A DNA stretch of 64,000 bases. Origin: Oscillospiraceae bacterium. GTDB lineage: Bacteria; Bacillota; Clostridia; Oscillospirales; Oscillospiraceae. The stretch lies in the NCBI GenBank assembly GCA_902761055.1, contig CACWIS010000001.1:124001-188000 (forward strand). Reading direction: 5' to 3'. Of this stretch, positions 34,653-44,559 are shown piece by piece; the stretch's first letter is position 1; every line of letters begins with the position of its first letter. Under the pieces are notes generated by a model. It worked only from the letters and a program-made list of their open reading frames with translations. It ran no database searches and was not told the origin of the DNA. The position numbers and the translations under genes are program-made.

Positions 34653-36626
34653 TCACTTCTCTCCGCGCAGGCGGATGATCTCGTCGCGCAGCTGCGCGGC
34701 GATCTCGTATTCGAGCATCTGCGCGGCCTTGCGCATCTTGTTCTCGAGGTCTGCGATCAGCTCTCTGCGCTCGCGCTCGGTCATCTTCACGCCGCCCTTT
34801 TTCGCGCCGCCCTCAGCCGCCGCGGCAGAGGTCGAGATCTCCAGCAGCTCGCGCACATCCTTGGTGATCGTCTGCGGCGTGATGCCGTGGGCCCTGTTGT
34901 AGGCCGTCTGCTTGTCGCGGCGCCGCCGCGTCTCGTCGATGCAGGCGCGCATCGCGGGCGTGATCGTGTCGGCGTACATCAAAACGAAGCTGTCGGCGTT
35001 GCGGGCCGCGCGGCCGACCGTCTGGATCAGGCTCGTCTCGCTGCGCAGGAAGCCCTCCTTGTCCGCGTCGAGGATCGCAACGAGGCCGACCTCCGGAATG
35101 TCGAGGCCCTCGCGCAGCAGGTTGATGCCGACGAGCACGTCAAACTCGCCGAGGCGCAGGTCGCGGATGATCTCCATGCGCTCGATCGTGCCGACGTCGC
35201 TGTGCATATAACGGCAGCGTATACCGGAATTGAGCAGATAGGCCGAGAGCTCCTCCGCCATCTTTTTGGTCAGCGTCGTGACGAGCACCCGCTGCTTTTT
35301 TTCGATCTTGGCGTTGATCTCGCCGATCAGATCGTCGATCTGTCCCTCGACGGGGCGCACAAAGATCTCGGGATCGAGCAGTCCGGTCGGTCGGATGACC
35401 TGCTCGGCGATCTGCCCCGCGCGCTCGCGCTCGTACTCGCCGGGCGTGGCGGAGACGTAGATGACTTGGTCGATCTTGTCGTTGAACTCTTCAAATTTCA
35501 GCGGGCGGTTGTCGAAGGCCGAGGGCAGGCGGAAGCCGTACTCCACCAGGCTCTCCTTGCGGGCGCGGTCGCCGTTGTACATCGCGCGTACCTGCGGGAC
35601 GGTGACGTGGCTCTCGTCGATGAAGAGCAGAAAATCCTTCGGAAAGTAGTCCATCAGCGTCATCGGCGCGCTGCCCGGCGCGCGGTTCGAGATCACGCGG
35701 GAATAATTCTCGATGCCGCTGCAGTAGCCAAGCTCCTGGATCATCTCGATATCATAGTCCGTGCGCTGGCGGATACGCTGCGCCTCGAGGAGCTTGTCGT
35801 GCGCCTTGAACCAGGCCTCCCGCTCGTCGCACTCCTTCCGGATCCGTTCGATGGCGGCGTCGAGCTTGTCGCGCGTCGTGACATAATGGCTGGCGGGATA
35901 GATCGCGGCGTGGCTCAGATAGCGGATCGGAACGCCGGTGAGGACATTGACCTCGCTGATGCGGTCGATCTCGTCGCCGAAGAACTCGACCCGGATCGCG
36001 CGGTCGTGCGAATAAGCGGGAAAGATCTCGACCGTGTCGCCGCGTACGCGAAACATGTTGCGCTCGAATGCGATGTCGTTGCGCTCATAGCGGATCTCCA
36101 CAAGGCGGCGCAGCAGATCGCCGATCTCCCAATTCTGGCCGGGACGCAGAGATACGGTCATGGAGGCGAAGTCGTCCGGCTCGCCGAGACCGTAGATGCA
36201 GCTGACCGAGCTGACGACGATGACGTCGCGCCGCTCGAGCAGCGAGCAGGTCGCGCTGATGCGAAGCCGGTCGATCTCGTCGTTGGTGGAGGCGTCCTTT
36301 TCAATATAGGTATCCGTGTGCGGGATATAGGCCTCCGGCTGGTAGTAGTCGTAGTAGCTGACGAAGTACTCCACGGCGTTGTCCGGGAAAAACTCCTTGA
36401 ATTCGCTGCACAGCTGCGCGGCCAGCGTTTTGTTGTGAGCCAGCACGAGCGTCGGGCGATTGACGCGCGCGATGACGTTTGCCATCGTGAAGGTCTTGCC
36501 CGAGCCGGTCACGCCGAGCAGCACCTGTTCCTCAAGGCCATTTTCAAGCCCCGTGACAAGCGCGTCGATGGCCTCCGGCTGGTCGCCGGTCGGCTGATAG
36601 GGAGATTGCAGTTTGAAGCTGTCCAT
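34653..36626 (-). CDS. uvrB: Excinuclease ABC subunit B
   Basis: Damage-verification helicase of nucleotide excision repair, 657 residues. Walker A GVTGSGKT, the beta-hairpin [13 protein letters not shown] region, [34 protein letters not shown] and a C-terminal UvrC-binding UVR motif ([20 protein letters not shown]). First gene of uvrB-polA-rimI-tsaD-radC. Confidence 0.97.
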   Translation of the reverse strand: MDSFKLQSPYQPTGDQPEAIDALVTGLENGLEEQVLLGVTGSGKTFTMANVIARVNRPTLVLAHNKTLAAQLCSEFKEFFPDNAVEYFVSYYDYYQPEAYIPHTDTYIEKDASTNDEIDRLRISATCSLLERRDVIVVSSVSCIYGLGEPDDFASMTVSLRPGQNWEIGDLLRRLVEIRYERNDIAFERNMFRVRGDTVEIFPAYSHDRAIRVEFFGDEIDRISEVNVLTGVPIRYLSHAAIYPASHYVTTRDKLDAAIERIRKECDEREAWFKAHDKLLEAQRIRQRTDYDIEMIQELGYCSGIENYSRVISNRAPGSAPMTLMDYFPKDFLLFIDESHVTVPQVRAMYNGDRARKESLVEYGFRLPSAFDNRPLKFEEFNDKIDQVIYVSATPGEYERERAGQIAEQVIRPTGLLDPEIFVRPVEGQIDDLIGEINAKIEKKQRVLVTTLTKKMAEELSAYLLNSGIRCRYMHSDVGTIERMEIIRDLRLGEFDVLVGINLLREGLDIPEVGLVAILDADKEGFLRSETSLIQTVGRAARNADSFVLMYADTITPAMRACIDETRRRRDKQTAYNRAHGITPQTITKDVRELLEISTSAAAAEGGAKKGGVKMTERERRELIADLENKMRKAAQMLEYEIAAQLRDEIIRLRGEK

Positions 36627-36656
36627 AAGCGCTCCGTTCCATTGATCTATTTGTTT

Positions 36657-36685
36657 ATTATATCATGCCCGCGTGCAGTTCTCAA
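36657..36685 (-). promoter_or_regulatory. Promoter of the uvrB operon
   Basis: TTGAGA, 17-base spacer, perfect TATAAT on the minus strand. I looked for a LexA-type CGAAC-N4-GTTCG site nearby and did not see one. Confidence 0.85.
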
Positions 36686-36739
36686 CAAGAGAAACGGGAA
36701 AGTTTCACGCGCCGCGGCGGGAAATGCGCCGCTTTTTTA

Positions 36740-36769
36740 TAGACAGGAAATGGGATGCTGTGGTAAAAT
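36740..36769 (+). promoter_or_regulatory. Promoter of the PAP2 gene
   Basis: TAGACA, 18-base spacer, TAAAAT, 32 bases before the ATG at 36801. Confidence 0.65.
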
Positions 36770-36800
36770 CAGAAAAAAAGACGAAAGGAAACCGGAGTCC

Positions 36801-37442
36801 ATGACGGAAACTGCCTCGGCGCTGTGGATCAATTCCACTTTCGCCGGATTCGACATCGCCATCACGACCGCGATCCACAGGCTCTATGAGATCGGCGGCG
36901 GATTCTTCACCCCTTTTTTTGAATTCATTTCGATCCTCGGCAAGGGCGGCGCGTTCCTGATCTTCCTCTCGCTGCTGCTGACGCTCTACCGGCCCACACG
37001 CCGCTTCGGCACGGCGATGTGTCTCGGTCTCGCGCTCGGCGCGCTTGTGACGAACTGCTGTCTGAAGATTGTCATCGCACGGGCGAGACCATACGTGGAT
37101 CAAAGCGGTATCTATTATCGCTTCTGGCAGCTCGTCGGCATGAATACCGAGAGCGACAAGAGCTTTCCCTCCGGACATACGACGGCGGCCTTCGGCGCCT
37201 GTGTGCCGGTATTCCTGCTCGGGAACAAGCGCGTGAGCTGGACGGCGCTGCTCTTTGGGCTTCTGATGGGGATCGCGCGGATCTATCTCTGCGTCCACTA
37301 TCCCTCTGACGTTGTGGCAGGTTTTTTGGTCGGCACGCTTGCGGGCTGCTGCGCGGTGATCATTGCCGCGAAGCTGCCGCACAAATGGTACGAGCTCGAA
37401 TTCTTCAAACGAAAGGCTGGTGCGCACGAATGTTCGGATTAG
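36801..37442 (+). CDS. PAP2 family membrane phosphatase
   Basis: Integral membrane phosphatase of 213 residues, type 2 phosphatidic acid phosphatase family, perhaps acting on undecaprenyl pyrophosphate or lipid phosphates. The three-part active site is visible: KIVIARARP (about 93-101), SFPSGHTTAAF (about 121-131) and RIYLCVHYPSDVVAG (about 159-173). Four to five transmembrane helices. AAAGGA and GGAG precede the ATG. It overlaps the next gene by 13 bases. Confidence 0.9.
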   Translation: MTETASALWINSTFAGFDIAITTAIHRLYEIGGGFFTPFFEFISILGKGGAFLIFLSLLLTLYRPTRRFGTAMCLGLALGALVTNCCLKIVIARARPYVDQSGIYYRFWQLVGMNTESDKSFPSGHTTAAFGACVPVFLLGNKRVSWTALLFGLLMGIARIYLCVHYPSDVVAGFLVGTLAGCCAVIIAAKLPHKWYELEFFKRKAGAHECSD

Positions 37443-37825
37443 GAAAGATCCGGCTCAAGGGCGTCGACAGGAAGTATATCCGCGACGAGGAGCACGTCGA
37501 GGATTACAGGAGCGCGCCTGCGATCGGGCGTGTGCGCTTCGGAAAGCTGTGCTTCTATTACCGTGACCTCGGCGTGAAATACTATGTCCCCTATGAATAC
37601 ATTGAGCGCGCCTTCATCCGCATTAGCGAGACGCAGCCGGACGACAGCCCTCCGATCTATTACTACAGGCTCATTCTTGTGCATGAAGGAAAGGAATTCG
37701 CCAATCTGATCTTCAACAAGGAGAAAGAGGCGGACGACGCCCTCGCGACGCTGCAGGAATACGCGCCCGATATGGCCGTCGGCTACGTGCCGCCCGCCGG
37801 AGGGAAAAAACCGAGCTTCCGCTGA
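37430..37825 (+). CDS. Conserved small protein of unknown function, paralogue of 51148-51510
   Basis: 131-residue soluble protein with no signal peptide or membrane segment. It has many aromatic strands (LCFYYRDLGVKYYVPYEYIERAFIR) and an acidic helix near the end (EKEADDALATLQEYAPDMAVGY). The same pattern (YYRD, YVPY, ERAFIR, RLxLV, EK..DDALA, P..A.G.V) occurs in the gene at 51148, so the two are paralogues. The start ATG overlaps the PAP2 gene. I do not recognise a named family and do not assign a function. Confidence 0.8.
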   Translation: MFGLGKIRLKGVDRKYIRDEEHVEDYRSAPAIGRVRFGKLCFYYRDLGVKYYVPYEYIERAFIRISETQPDDSPPIYYYRLILVHEGKEFANLIFNKEKEADDALATLQEYAPDMAVGYVPPAGGKKPSFR

Positions 37826-37918
37826 AACGGCAGACGCTTTGCGTGCTCTTCTCCGCATTGTCTGCAAAAGCAGGTGCGCAAAAACGGAACGATGCGCCGG
37901 GAGAGATGGGCGCCGAAG

Positions 37919-37956
37919 AAAAACAGCAGGCACTTTTTAAAGTGCCTGCTGTTTTT
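37919..37956. terminator. Bidirectional terminator between convergent genes
   Basis: Stem AAACAGCAGGCACTT with its complement, T5 on both sides; serves the small gene on the plus strand and rqcH on the minus strand. Confidence 0.92.
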
Positions 37957-37981
37957 CTCTGTGCGTATGCGGTGAATACGC

Positions 37982-39709
37982 TTATTGCACCGTTGTTTTC
38001 AGTCTCTCCGCAAGCGTCTCGTCGGGCGCGGCGAGGATCGTGGAGTAATCTGTATAGAGCACCGCGCCGGGCAAAGCCCCGGAGGGTTTTTTTACGTGCC
38101 TGACTTGTGTTATGTCAACCTGTACCTTCCCTGCCCCGCGGCCCTGCGAATAATAGGCGGCGAGTGAGGCGGCCTCCTCGAGCGTACGCTGCGGCGGCTC
38201 GACGCCGTCCGTGCGCAGGATGACGTGGCTGCCGTGCACGCGCTGCGTATGGAGCCAGAGATCGGTACGGCGCGCGAGCCTGAAGGTCAGCTCGTCGTTC
38301 TGGACGTTGCTGCGGCCGACCAGGATCTCAAAGCCGTCCGAGGAGCGGAAGCGCAGCGGCGCCTGCGGTTTGAAGCGCTCGCCCTTCTGCGTGTGCATCC
38401 GTTTGAGAAAACCGGTTGAAACGAGCTCCCGGCGGATATCTGCCAGGTCGCGTTCGGTCTCGGCGCGCTCGATCTCGTCGAGCACGGCGGCGAGATAGTC
38501 GCACTGCTTCTCGCCCTCGGCAATCAATCCGGTCAGATGCTCCTCCGCGGCCTTTTTGCGATTGAAATCCTTATACAGAGACGCGGCGTTCTGCTGCGGC
38601 GATTTGAGCGGGTCGAGCGGGATGCGGACCGGCTGGCAATCCTCGCGGAAATAGTCCTCGCAGACGAGCTCTCTCTCCCCTTTTTTCATCCGGTAGATAT
38701 TGGCGGTGATCAGCTCCGCCTGCCGACGGATCTCCTCGCGTCCGGCCGTGTCGGCCAGTTCCCTTCTCTGCACGGCAAGCTTCCGTTCCAGGCGTTCATG
38801 CGCGGTTTTGACGGCGCGCAGCAGCTCCCGGCTGCGGCGACGGCGGCTCTCCTGCCTGTCTCGCCGTGCATAGAAGGCGTCGAGGAGCGCGGAAAAGCTC
38901 TCAAAGGATTCGCACTGTCCCTCCGGACCGTACTGATTGAGCGCCATGAAACTGAAATCACGGGCAGCGCCGTCCACACTTACAAGCGTGGGCCGAAAGT
39001 CCCCCGCGGAGACCGTCTCTCGCAGCGCGATCGCGTTTTCTTTCAAAAGATCGACGTCCCCGCGGCTGCGAAAGGCGAGCTCGCGGCAGATCAGCGGCGA
39101 AAGGCCGGAGAAGCTGCGCAGCAGCTCTTTATCCAGTTCGGCGCCCCGCTCAAAGCGGAGGAGCGCAGCGGACAGCTCCTGTTCGCCGCAGGTAAAGAAT
39201 GGCAATTTTTCCTGCCTCGGCGGCATACGGTAGAGCATACCCGGCTGCATGCCGCGGCCCTCGCCGGCGTATTCCATGCGGCGCAGGCAGTCGATGATCC
39301 GCCCGTCGGAGCCGACGAGGATGATGTTCGCACTGCGGCCGATCAGCTCGACGGCGAGCGTTTTGTCGCTCTCATCGCCCAGCTCGTCGCGCGACGTGAG
39401 ACGGAAGAGCAGCATGCGCTCAAAGTCCGGCTGGACAAGCTCGCGGATGCGCGCGCCGACAAGGTGCTTGCGCAGCAGCATGCAGAACATCGGCGGCTCG
39501 GCGGGGTTTTCGAAGCTCTGCCCGGTGAAGTGCACTCGCGCGCCGGAGACGGCCGCGCTGATAAGCAGCCTGCGGTTTCCTTCCCGCGTGCGCAACGTGA
39601 GCAGCAGCACTTCCTTTTCCGGCTGCTGCACACGGTCGATCTTCGCGCCCTCGGCGAGTTCTTTCAGCTCCGCCGTCAGGGCGCAGAGCGTTACGGCGTC
39701 GAGCGGCAT
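37982..39709 (-). CDS. rqcH: Rqc2 homologue RqcH
   Basis: NEMF/RqcH-family factor that adds C-terminal alanine tails to nascent chains on stalled 50S subunits; formerly annotated as fibronectin-binding protein. It has 575 residues: NFACT-N domain at the start (DAVTLCALTAEL), a coiled-coil middle, and NFACT-R with DLWLHTQRVHGSHVI and PSGALPGAVLYTDY. The ATG at 39709 follows GGGGAG and lies one base after the mrnC stop; a longer frame lacks support. Confidence 0.93.
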   Translation of the reverse strand: MPLDAVTLCALTAELKELAEGAKIDRVQQPEKEVLLLTLRTREGNRRLLISAAVSGARVHFTGQSFENPAEPPMFCMLLRKHLVGARIRELVQPDFERMLLFRLTSRDELGDESDKTLAVELIGRSANIILVGSDGRIIDCLRRMEYAGEGRGMQPGMLYRMPPRQEKLPFFTCGEQELSAALLRFERGAELDKELLRSFSGLSPLICRELAFRSRGDVDLLKENAIALRETVSAGDFRPTLVSVDGAARDFSFMALNQYGPEGQCESFESFSALLDAFYARRDRQESRRRRSRELLRAVKTAHERLERKLAVQRRELADTAGREEIRRQAELITANIYRMKKGERELVCEDYFREDCQPVRIPLDPLKSPQQNAASLYKDFNRKKAAEEHLTGLIAEGEKQCDYLAAVLDEIERAETERDLADIRRELVSTGFLKRMHTQKGERFKPQAPLRFRSSDGFEILVGRSNVQNDELTFRLARRTDLWLHTQRVHGSHVILRTDGVEPPQRTLEEAASLAAYYSQGRGAGKVQVDITQVRHVKKPSGALPGAVLYTDYSTILAAPDETLAERLKTTVQ

Positions 39710-39710
39710 C

Positions 39711-40124
39711 TCACGGCTCCCCTTCCCCGCCGCCCTGCAGCGCGGCAAAGAGCTCGTTGAGCCGCTCGGTCCTGCCCTGCAGATAGAGCCAGCCGAAGAG
39801 GGCCTCAAGGCCCGTCGCGGCGTGGTATTCGCCCACCTGGGCGGCATGCGGGACGGAGTTGACGCGCGCGTTGCGGCCGCGGCGGTAGATCGTCGCCTCC
39901 TCATCGCTGAGAAGCGGCAGCACACGCTCTGCCGCGGCGGCCTGCGCCGGAGCGTTGACGCGCGCCGTGGCAAGCTGATGCAGCTCGTGCACGGCGGTGT
40001 GTCCCTGCTCGCAGAGCGAAGCGCGGGTCATCAGCTCATAGACCGCGTCGCCGATATGGGCGAGCCCGAGCATGCTGATCCGGTTGATCTGCGCAAGATT
40101 CATTTCCGGCTTGAAATAGTCCAT
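39711..40124 (-). CDS. mrnC: Mini-ribonuclease III
   Basis: RNase III-like enzyme without the dsRNA-binding domain; matures 23S rRNA in Bacillus. It has 137 residues: LAHIGDAVYEL holds the catalytic Asp (EIGDAVYE type), RRGRNARVNSVPHAA follows, and the second acidic motif is EYHAATGLEALFGWLYLQGR. It sits between ftsK and rqcH. Confidence 0.94.
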   Translation of the reverse strand: MDYFKPEMNLAQINRISMLGLAHIGDAVYELMTRASLCEQGHTAVHELHQLATARVNAPAQAAAAERVLPLLSDEEATIYRRGRNARVNSVPHAAQVGEYHAATGLEALFGWLYLQGRTERLNELFAALQGGGEGEP

Positions 40125-40141
40125 ACGATCTCTCTTTCAAG

Positions 40142-40169
40142 AAAAAAGGGCGTTGGAAAACGCCCTTTT
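40142..40169 (-). terminator. Terminator after ftsK
   Basis: Stem AAAAGGGCGTT with AACGCCCTTTT, tetraloop, T tract on the minus strand, immediately after the ftsK stop. Confidence 0.87.
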
Positions 40170-40170
40170 C

Positions 40171-42870
40171 TCAATAGTCCTCATCCTCGTTCATTTGCTG
40201 CGCAAGGGCAAGATCACTGTCGCCGGCCATGCCGAGCTGGCGCTGGATCTCCAGCCAGCCCTCCCGGTCGACCAATACGCTGCGCGGCTTGGCGCCCTCG
40301 TAGGGGCCGACGATGCCGAGCTCCTCCATCTGATCGACGATGCGCGCGGCGCGGGAATAGCCCAGCTTGACGCGGCGCTGGAGCATGGAGACGGAGCACT
40401 GTTTTGTCTCAAGGATCGCCTCGACCGCCTGGGGCAGCATCTCGTCGTAATCGCCCGCGGCGGAGGAACCCTCGTCCTCGCTCTCCTTGCCCTTTCCGCC
40501 GTCCTTGCCCTGCTCGGCGCGCGTCATGTATTCGCCGATCTCCTGATTGGTCTCGGCCTTGACGCCGGGGTTGTTCTCCTTGATGAAGTCGATCACGCGC
40601 TCGCGCTCCTCGTCGGAGACGAAGGCACCCTGTACGCGCGTCGGCTTGCCGCTGCCGAGCGGCGAATAGAGCATATCGCCCATGCCGATGAGCTTTTCCG
40701 CTCCGCTCTGGTCGAGGATGATGCGGCTTTCCATCGCGGAGGAGACCGCGAAGGCGATGCGCGAGGGGATGTTGGCCTTCATCAGACCCGTGATGACGTC
40801 GGCCGAGGGCCGCTGCGTCGCGACGACGAGGTGCATGCCCGCGGCGCGGCCCATCTGGGCGACGCGGCAGATGCTCTCCTCGACTTCTTTCGCGGCGATC
40901 ATCATCAGGTCCGCCAGCTCGTCGATCACAACGACGACCTGCGGCAGCTTGTCCTCGCCCGTGATCTCACAATGACGGTTGTAGCTCTCGATATCGCGCA
41001 CGCCCGATTCAGAGAACAGGCGGTAGCGCTTGAGCATTTCCACGACGGCCCACTGCAGCGCGCCGGCGGCCTTTTTCGGCTCGGTCACGACGGGCGTGAG
41101 CATGTGCGGGATACCGCTGTAAATGCCCAGCTCGACCATTTTCGGGTCGATCATGATGAACTTCACCTCATCCGGCCGGGCCTTGTAGAGCAGGCTGAGG
41201 ATCAGCGAGTTCATGCAGACCGATTTGCCGGAGCCGGTCGTACCGGCGATGAGCATATGCGGGAGTTTGGCGATATTGCCGACGATGCACTCGCCGCCGA
41301 TATCCTTGCCGACGGCGAAGGAGAGGCGGGATTTCGCTCCGGTGAAACGCTGCGATTCCAGGATCGAGCGGAGATAGACCGTGCTGACGATCTTGTTGGG
41401 GACCTCGATGCCGACGGTGGAGATCTTCTCCGGGATCGGGGCGATGCGGACGTTGACCACGCCGAGCGCCAGCGCGAGGTCGCCCGCGAGATTCGTTACG
41501 CGCGCGAGCTTGACGCCCTGCTCGAGCTCAAAATCATAGCGTGTGACCGTGGGACCGCGGATCACGCCGACGATCGACGCGTTGATGCCGAAGCTGCGGA
41601 TCGCGTTCTCCAGGCGCTCGCGGTTGAGCGCGACTTCGTCGCGCGCGTCGCCGGCGGCGGAAAGGCCCTCGTTGAGCAGTTCGATGGGCGGGAAGACGTA
41701 CTCGTCCGCAGCCTCGCTCTCGGTCTTGATGGACTGCGCAAGCGCTTCCTTCTCCTTTTCGATCTCGGCGCGTTTGGGACGCTCGGTCTTCGGCGGATCG
41801 GAGATCTCGGCCGTCACGGGCACGGTCGGGCTGACCTTGGCGGGCGCCGCGTTTTTCGGTCCGGCACGGTATTCCGTCCAGCCGCCGCCGATATCCTGAC
41901 CGGAAAGGCTGACTCCTTTTGCGTTTTCGATCGAGCCGGAGGCCGCGGCCGTCTCCTCGGGCGTCTTGCGCCGTACCTTGGCGCGGGAGACCCCGGCGGG
42001 AAAACTCTGGTCGGGGATGTCCTCGAGACGGTTGAGCGGAAGGGCCTCTCCTTCTTCGCCGATCGGAATATCCGTTGAATATGTACGCGGCCGCGGCGCG
42101 GCTGCGGTCGCGATCCGGGGATCGGCGACGCGCGGCGGCCGTGCGCTGCGTTTTTCAACGGCGGGGATGCGCTCCTGTACGACGGGTCCGGCCTCTTCCT
42201 CCGTCTCGTAATCGGCGGGATCATACGGGATCGACGCGCGCTCCTTAAACTTGTCGTAGGCGGCAAGCGTGTTGAAATTGATCGCCTTGATCAGGAAGAA
42301 AAGAAAAAGACCGGCAAAGACCGTGGCAGAGATGAAGCCGATAAAGGTGGAGCCTTTGAGAAACAGCTTCAGGATCTCAAACAAAAGCAGGGACAGCATA
42401 CCGCCGACCACTCCGCCGCTCTGGAGGGACTGACCCTTGAGGAAAAGCGTGCGGGTCAGTTCCGGGAGGGCGGAATTGGCCGAATCGTTGAGAAAATAGA
42501 TCTGGTTGAGCAGCGCCGCGAGCAGGATCGGAAGGACCAGCGCCGAAAAGACGCGGAAACGGACCGGACGGCCGCGATGCCGCAGCAGCGTCAGGCCGCC
42601 GAGCAGCAGCGCGACGGGCAAAATATAATAGCCGTAGCCGATCAAGCCCTTCAGGATGTCGGTAAAGCCCGCCGTGACGGCGCCGCCGTAGTTGAAAAGG
42701 CCGACGACAGAGAGCGCCGCCAGGACGAGCAGCCCGACGCCGCCGACCTCGCGGCGGATCGGACGCGCAGGCGCCGCCGTCTCGGTTTTCGGAGCGGCGG
42801 TATTCGCAGCTTTCTTCTTTGTTTTGGGAGCAGACGTTTTTTTTGTGCTGCTCTTGGAGCTTTTTGCCAT
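40171..42870 (-). CDS. ftsK: DNA translocase FtsK/SpoIIIE
   Basis: Septal DNA pump that moves chromosomal DNA into the forespore and clears it from the division septum. It has 899 residues: Ala/Lys-rich start, four N-terminal transmembrane helices (about 43-190), a variable linker, the RecA-like motor with Walker A GTTGSGKSVCMNS and Walker B VVVVIDELADLMM, and a C-terminal winged-helix gamma domain (CSVSMLQRRVKLGYSRAARIVDQME) that reads orientation sequences. Downstream of uppP by 15 bases. Confidence 0.96.
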   Translation of the reverse strand: MAKSSKSSTKKTSAPKTKKKAANTAAPKTETAAPARPIRREVGGVGLLVLAALSVVGLFNYGGAVTAGFTDILKGLIGYGYYILPVALLLGGLTLLRHRGRPVRFRVFSALVLPILLAALLNQIYFLNDSANSALPELTRTLFLKGQSLQSGGVVGGMLSLLLFEILKLFLKGSTFIGFISATVFAGLFLFFLIKAINFNTLAAYDKFKERASIPYDPADYETEEEAGPVVQERIPAVEKRSARPPRVADPRIATAAAPRPRTYSTDIPIGEEGEALPLNRLEDIPDQSFPAGVSRAKVRRKTPEETAAASGSIENAKGVSLSGQDIGGGWTEYRAGPKNAAPAKVSPTVPVTAEISDPPKTERPKRAEIEKEKEALAQSIKTESEAADEYVFPPIELLNEGLSAAGDARDEVALNRERLENAIRSFGINASIVGVIRGPTVTRYDFELEQGVKLARVTNLAGDLALALGVVNVRIAPIPEKISTVGIEVPNKIVSTVYLRSILESQRFTGAKSRLSFAVGKDIGGECIVGNIAKLPHMLIAGTTGSGKSVCMNSLILSLLYKARPDEVKFIMIDPKMVELGIYSGIPHMLTPVVTEPKKAAGALQWAVVEMLKRYRLFSESGVRDIESYNRHCEITGEDKLPQVVVVIDELADLMMIAAKEVEESICRVAQMGRAAGMHLVVATQRPSADVITGLMKANIPSRIAFAVSSAMESRIILDQSGAEKLIGMGDMLYSPLGSGKPTRVQGAFVSDEERERVIDFIKENNPGVKAETNQEIGEYMTRAEQGKDGGKGKESEDEGSSAAGDYDEMLPQAVEAILETKQCSVSMLQRRVKLGYSRAARIVDQMEELGIVGPYEGAKPRSVLVDREGWLEIQRQLGMAGDSDLALAQQMNEDEDY

Positions 42871-42885
42871 GAAACGTTCCTTTCG

Positions 42886-43722
42886 TTAGCCGAAAATAAC
42901 CGTGAGGATGATGCTCAGGACGCCGACGACCCAGCAGTAATACGCAAAGCCGCCGAATTTCCCCTTGTTCGCGATGTACTTCAGCAGGCTGATCGAGGCG
43001 ATGCCGGAGAGGATCGCAACGACCGTACCGACGAGATAGGCGGGCAGCAGCGACCAGTCGACGCCGCTCTTGATCGCTTTAGCAAAGGAGAGGATGTTGG
43101 CGCCCAGCACAGCCGGGAGCGAGAGCAGAAAAGAGAATTTGACCGCGAAATCGCGGCGCAGTCCCGTCGCAAGGCCGGCCGTGATCGTCGTTCCCGAGCG
43201 GGACAGGCCGGGGATCGTGGACACGGCCTGACAGATGCCGATGATGATCGCATCGAGCATGCCCATGTTTTTCTCGGTCTTTCTCCCCTGCCGCATCTTG
43301 TCGGCGACAAAAAGGATGCAGCCGGTCAGGACCAGCATGACGCCGATGAAAATGCTTTTATAGTATAGTCCCTCCATCATGTCGTTTATCGGCAGAATGA
43401 GGAACAGCGGCAGCGTGCCGAGGACGATCATCAGAAACAGCCGCGCCGCCGGATAGTGCGGCCGGCGCTCGCCCGCAAGAGGGCCGACGTTGAGAAAAGC
43501 AAGCACCTCGAAGAACATCTGAACGATATCCTGCCAAAAGACGACGCAGACGGAAAACAGTGTGCCGAGATGGAGAAGGACATCGAAAAACAGATGACCG
43601 TCTTCGGTCGTGGTCAAATGAAAAAGGTTGTTGAGGATGGAGAGATGCCCGGATGAGGAAATGGGCAGAAACTCGGCGATCCCCTGGATCAGGCCGAGCA
43701 GTATCGCATTGAGTATTGTCAT
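42886..43722 (-). CDS. uppP: Undecaprenyl-diphosphatase UppP (BacA)
   Basis: Recycles the C55 lipid carrier by dephosphorylating undecaprenyl pyrophosphate; confers bacitracin tolerance. It has 278 residues and about eight transmembrane helices. Active-site blocks are QGIAEFLPISSSGHL (about 14-28, Glu and Ser cluster) and IPGLSRSGTTI (about 170-180, Arg). Its own promoter lies directly upstream. Confidence 0.96.
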   Translation of the reverse strand: MTILNAILLGLIQGIAEFLPISSSGHLSILNNLFHLTTTEDGHLFFDVLLHLGTLFSVCVVFWQDIVQMFFEVLAFLNVGPLAGERRPHYPAARLFLMIVLGTLPLFLILPINDMMEGLYYKSIFIGVMLVLTGCILFVADKMRQGRKTEKNMGMLDAIIIGICQAVSTIPGLSRSGTTITAGLATGLRRDFAVKFSFLLSLPAVLGANILSFAKAIKSGVDWSLLPAYLVGTVVAILSGIASISLLKYIANKGKFGGFAYYCWVVGVLSIILTVIFG

Positions 43723-43757
43723 CCTTCAAACCCCCATGTTCTTTCTAACTTAATTAT

Positions 43758-43786
43758 TTTATCACAAGAATCCTTATAAAACAAGG
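43758..43786 (-). promoter_or_regulatory. Promoter of uppP-ftsK
   Basis: TTGTTT, 17-base spacer, TAAAAT on the minus strand; the -35 is weak. Confidence 0.6.
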
Positions 43787-43829
43787 GTTTTCAGAATATT
43801 ACGTAAACCTTTCCCGGCACTTCTCCCCA

Positions 43830-44474
43830 CTATGCTCCGGATATTTCACCGTGAAGCCAGTTCAAGGCGTCCGAAAGGGTGCCGAGCGAGTCGATCAGGC
43901 CCTTTTCCACCGCCTCCTCGCCGTAGATCACGCTGCCGACGTCGTTGGCCAACTCGTCAGTGTTTGTCATCAGACGCAGATATTCCTCGCGCGTGCAGCG
44001 CGAATGGGTCGTCACAAAACGGACGATGCGCTCCTGGATGCGCGCGAAATAGTTGTAGGTCTGCGGCACGCCGATCACGATGCCGTTGAGCCGCACCGGA
44101 TGGATCGTCATGGCCGCCGACGGCGCGATGAAGCTGCGCCGCGCGGCGACGGCGAGCGGAACGCCGATGGAGTGTCCCCCGCCGAGCACAAGCGAGCAGC
44201 TCGGCTTGCTCATGCCCGCGATCAGCTCCGCGATCGCGAGCCCGGCCTCCACGTCGCCGCCCATCGTGTTGAGCAGGATCAGAAGCCCTCCGATCTCCTC
44301 GCTCTCCTCGATCGCGGCGAGCATCGGGAGGATGTGCTCATATTTGGTCGTTTTCGCGTCCTCGGCAAGCAGCTGGTGTCCCTCGATCTGGCCGATGATC
44401 GTCAGGCAGTGGATGCCGCGCAGGCCCGCGGCGCCGAGCTCGCGGATCTGCCGGATCTCATCTTTGTTTTCCAA
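43830..44474 (-). CDS. ClpP-like serine protease (TepA/YmfB type)
   Basis: 214-residue ClpP/crotonase-fold protease like TepA, a forespore-linked protein in Bacillus. It has LTIIGQIEGHQL, NTMGGDVEAGLAIAELI, the catalytic Ser in LGGGHSIGVPLAV (about 116-128) and His in SAAMTIHPV. I prefer the TTG at 44474, which has GAGGTG six bases upstream and lies after the rnfB terminator; the longer ATG frame would cross that terminator. In Bacillus the tepA gene neighbours spoIIIE, as here within two genes. Confidence 0.85.
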   Translation of the reverse strand: MENKDEIRQIRELGAAGLRGIHCLTIIGQIEGHQLLAEDAKTTKYEHILPMLAAIEESEEIGGLLILLNTMGGDVEAGLAIAELIAGMSKPSCSLVLGGGHSIGVPLAVAARRSFIAPSAAMTIHPVRLNGIVIGVPQTYNYFARIQERIVRFVTTHSRCTREEYLRLMTNTDELANDVGSVIYGEEAVEKGLIDSLGTLSDALNWLHGEISGA

Positions 44475-44511
44475 ATCCTTCACCTCGCCTTTAGCATATC
44501 CCGCAGGCGCG

Positions 44512-44543
44512 AAAAAAACCGGCCTGCATACGCAGGCCGGTTT
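44512..44543 (-). terminator. Terminator of the rnf operon
   Basis: 12-bp stem AAACCGGCCTGC with GCAGGCCGGTTT, loop of four, T7 on the minus strand, after rnfB. Confidence 0.9.
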
Positions 44544-44559
44544 CTGAAGGGGCATTTCT

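Noticed and set aside
36627-36700. LexA/SOS box at uvrB
   Set aside because: No CGAAC-N4-GTTCG type sequence was found near the promoter.
33141-37442. Very long plus-strand frame of 1433 residues
   Set aside because: Its first 1,200 codons lie antisense to polA and uvrB and have no family features. Only the last 213 codons, from 36801, form a real gene (PAP2) with its own ribosome binding site.
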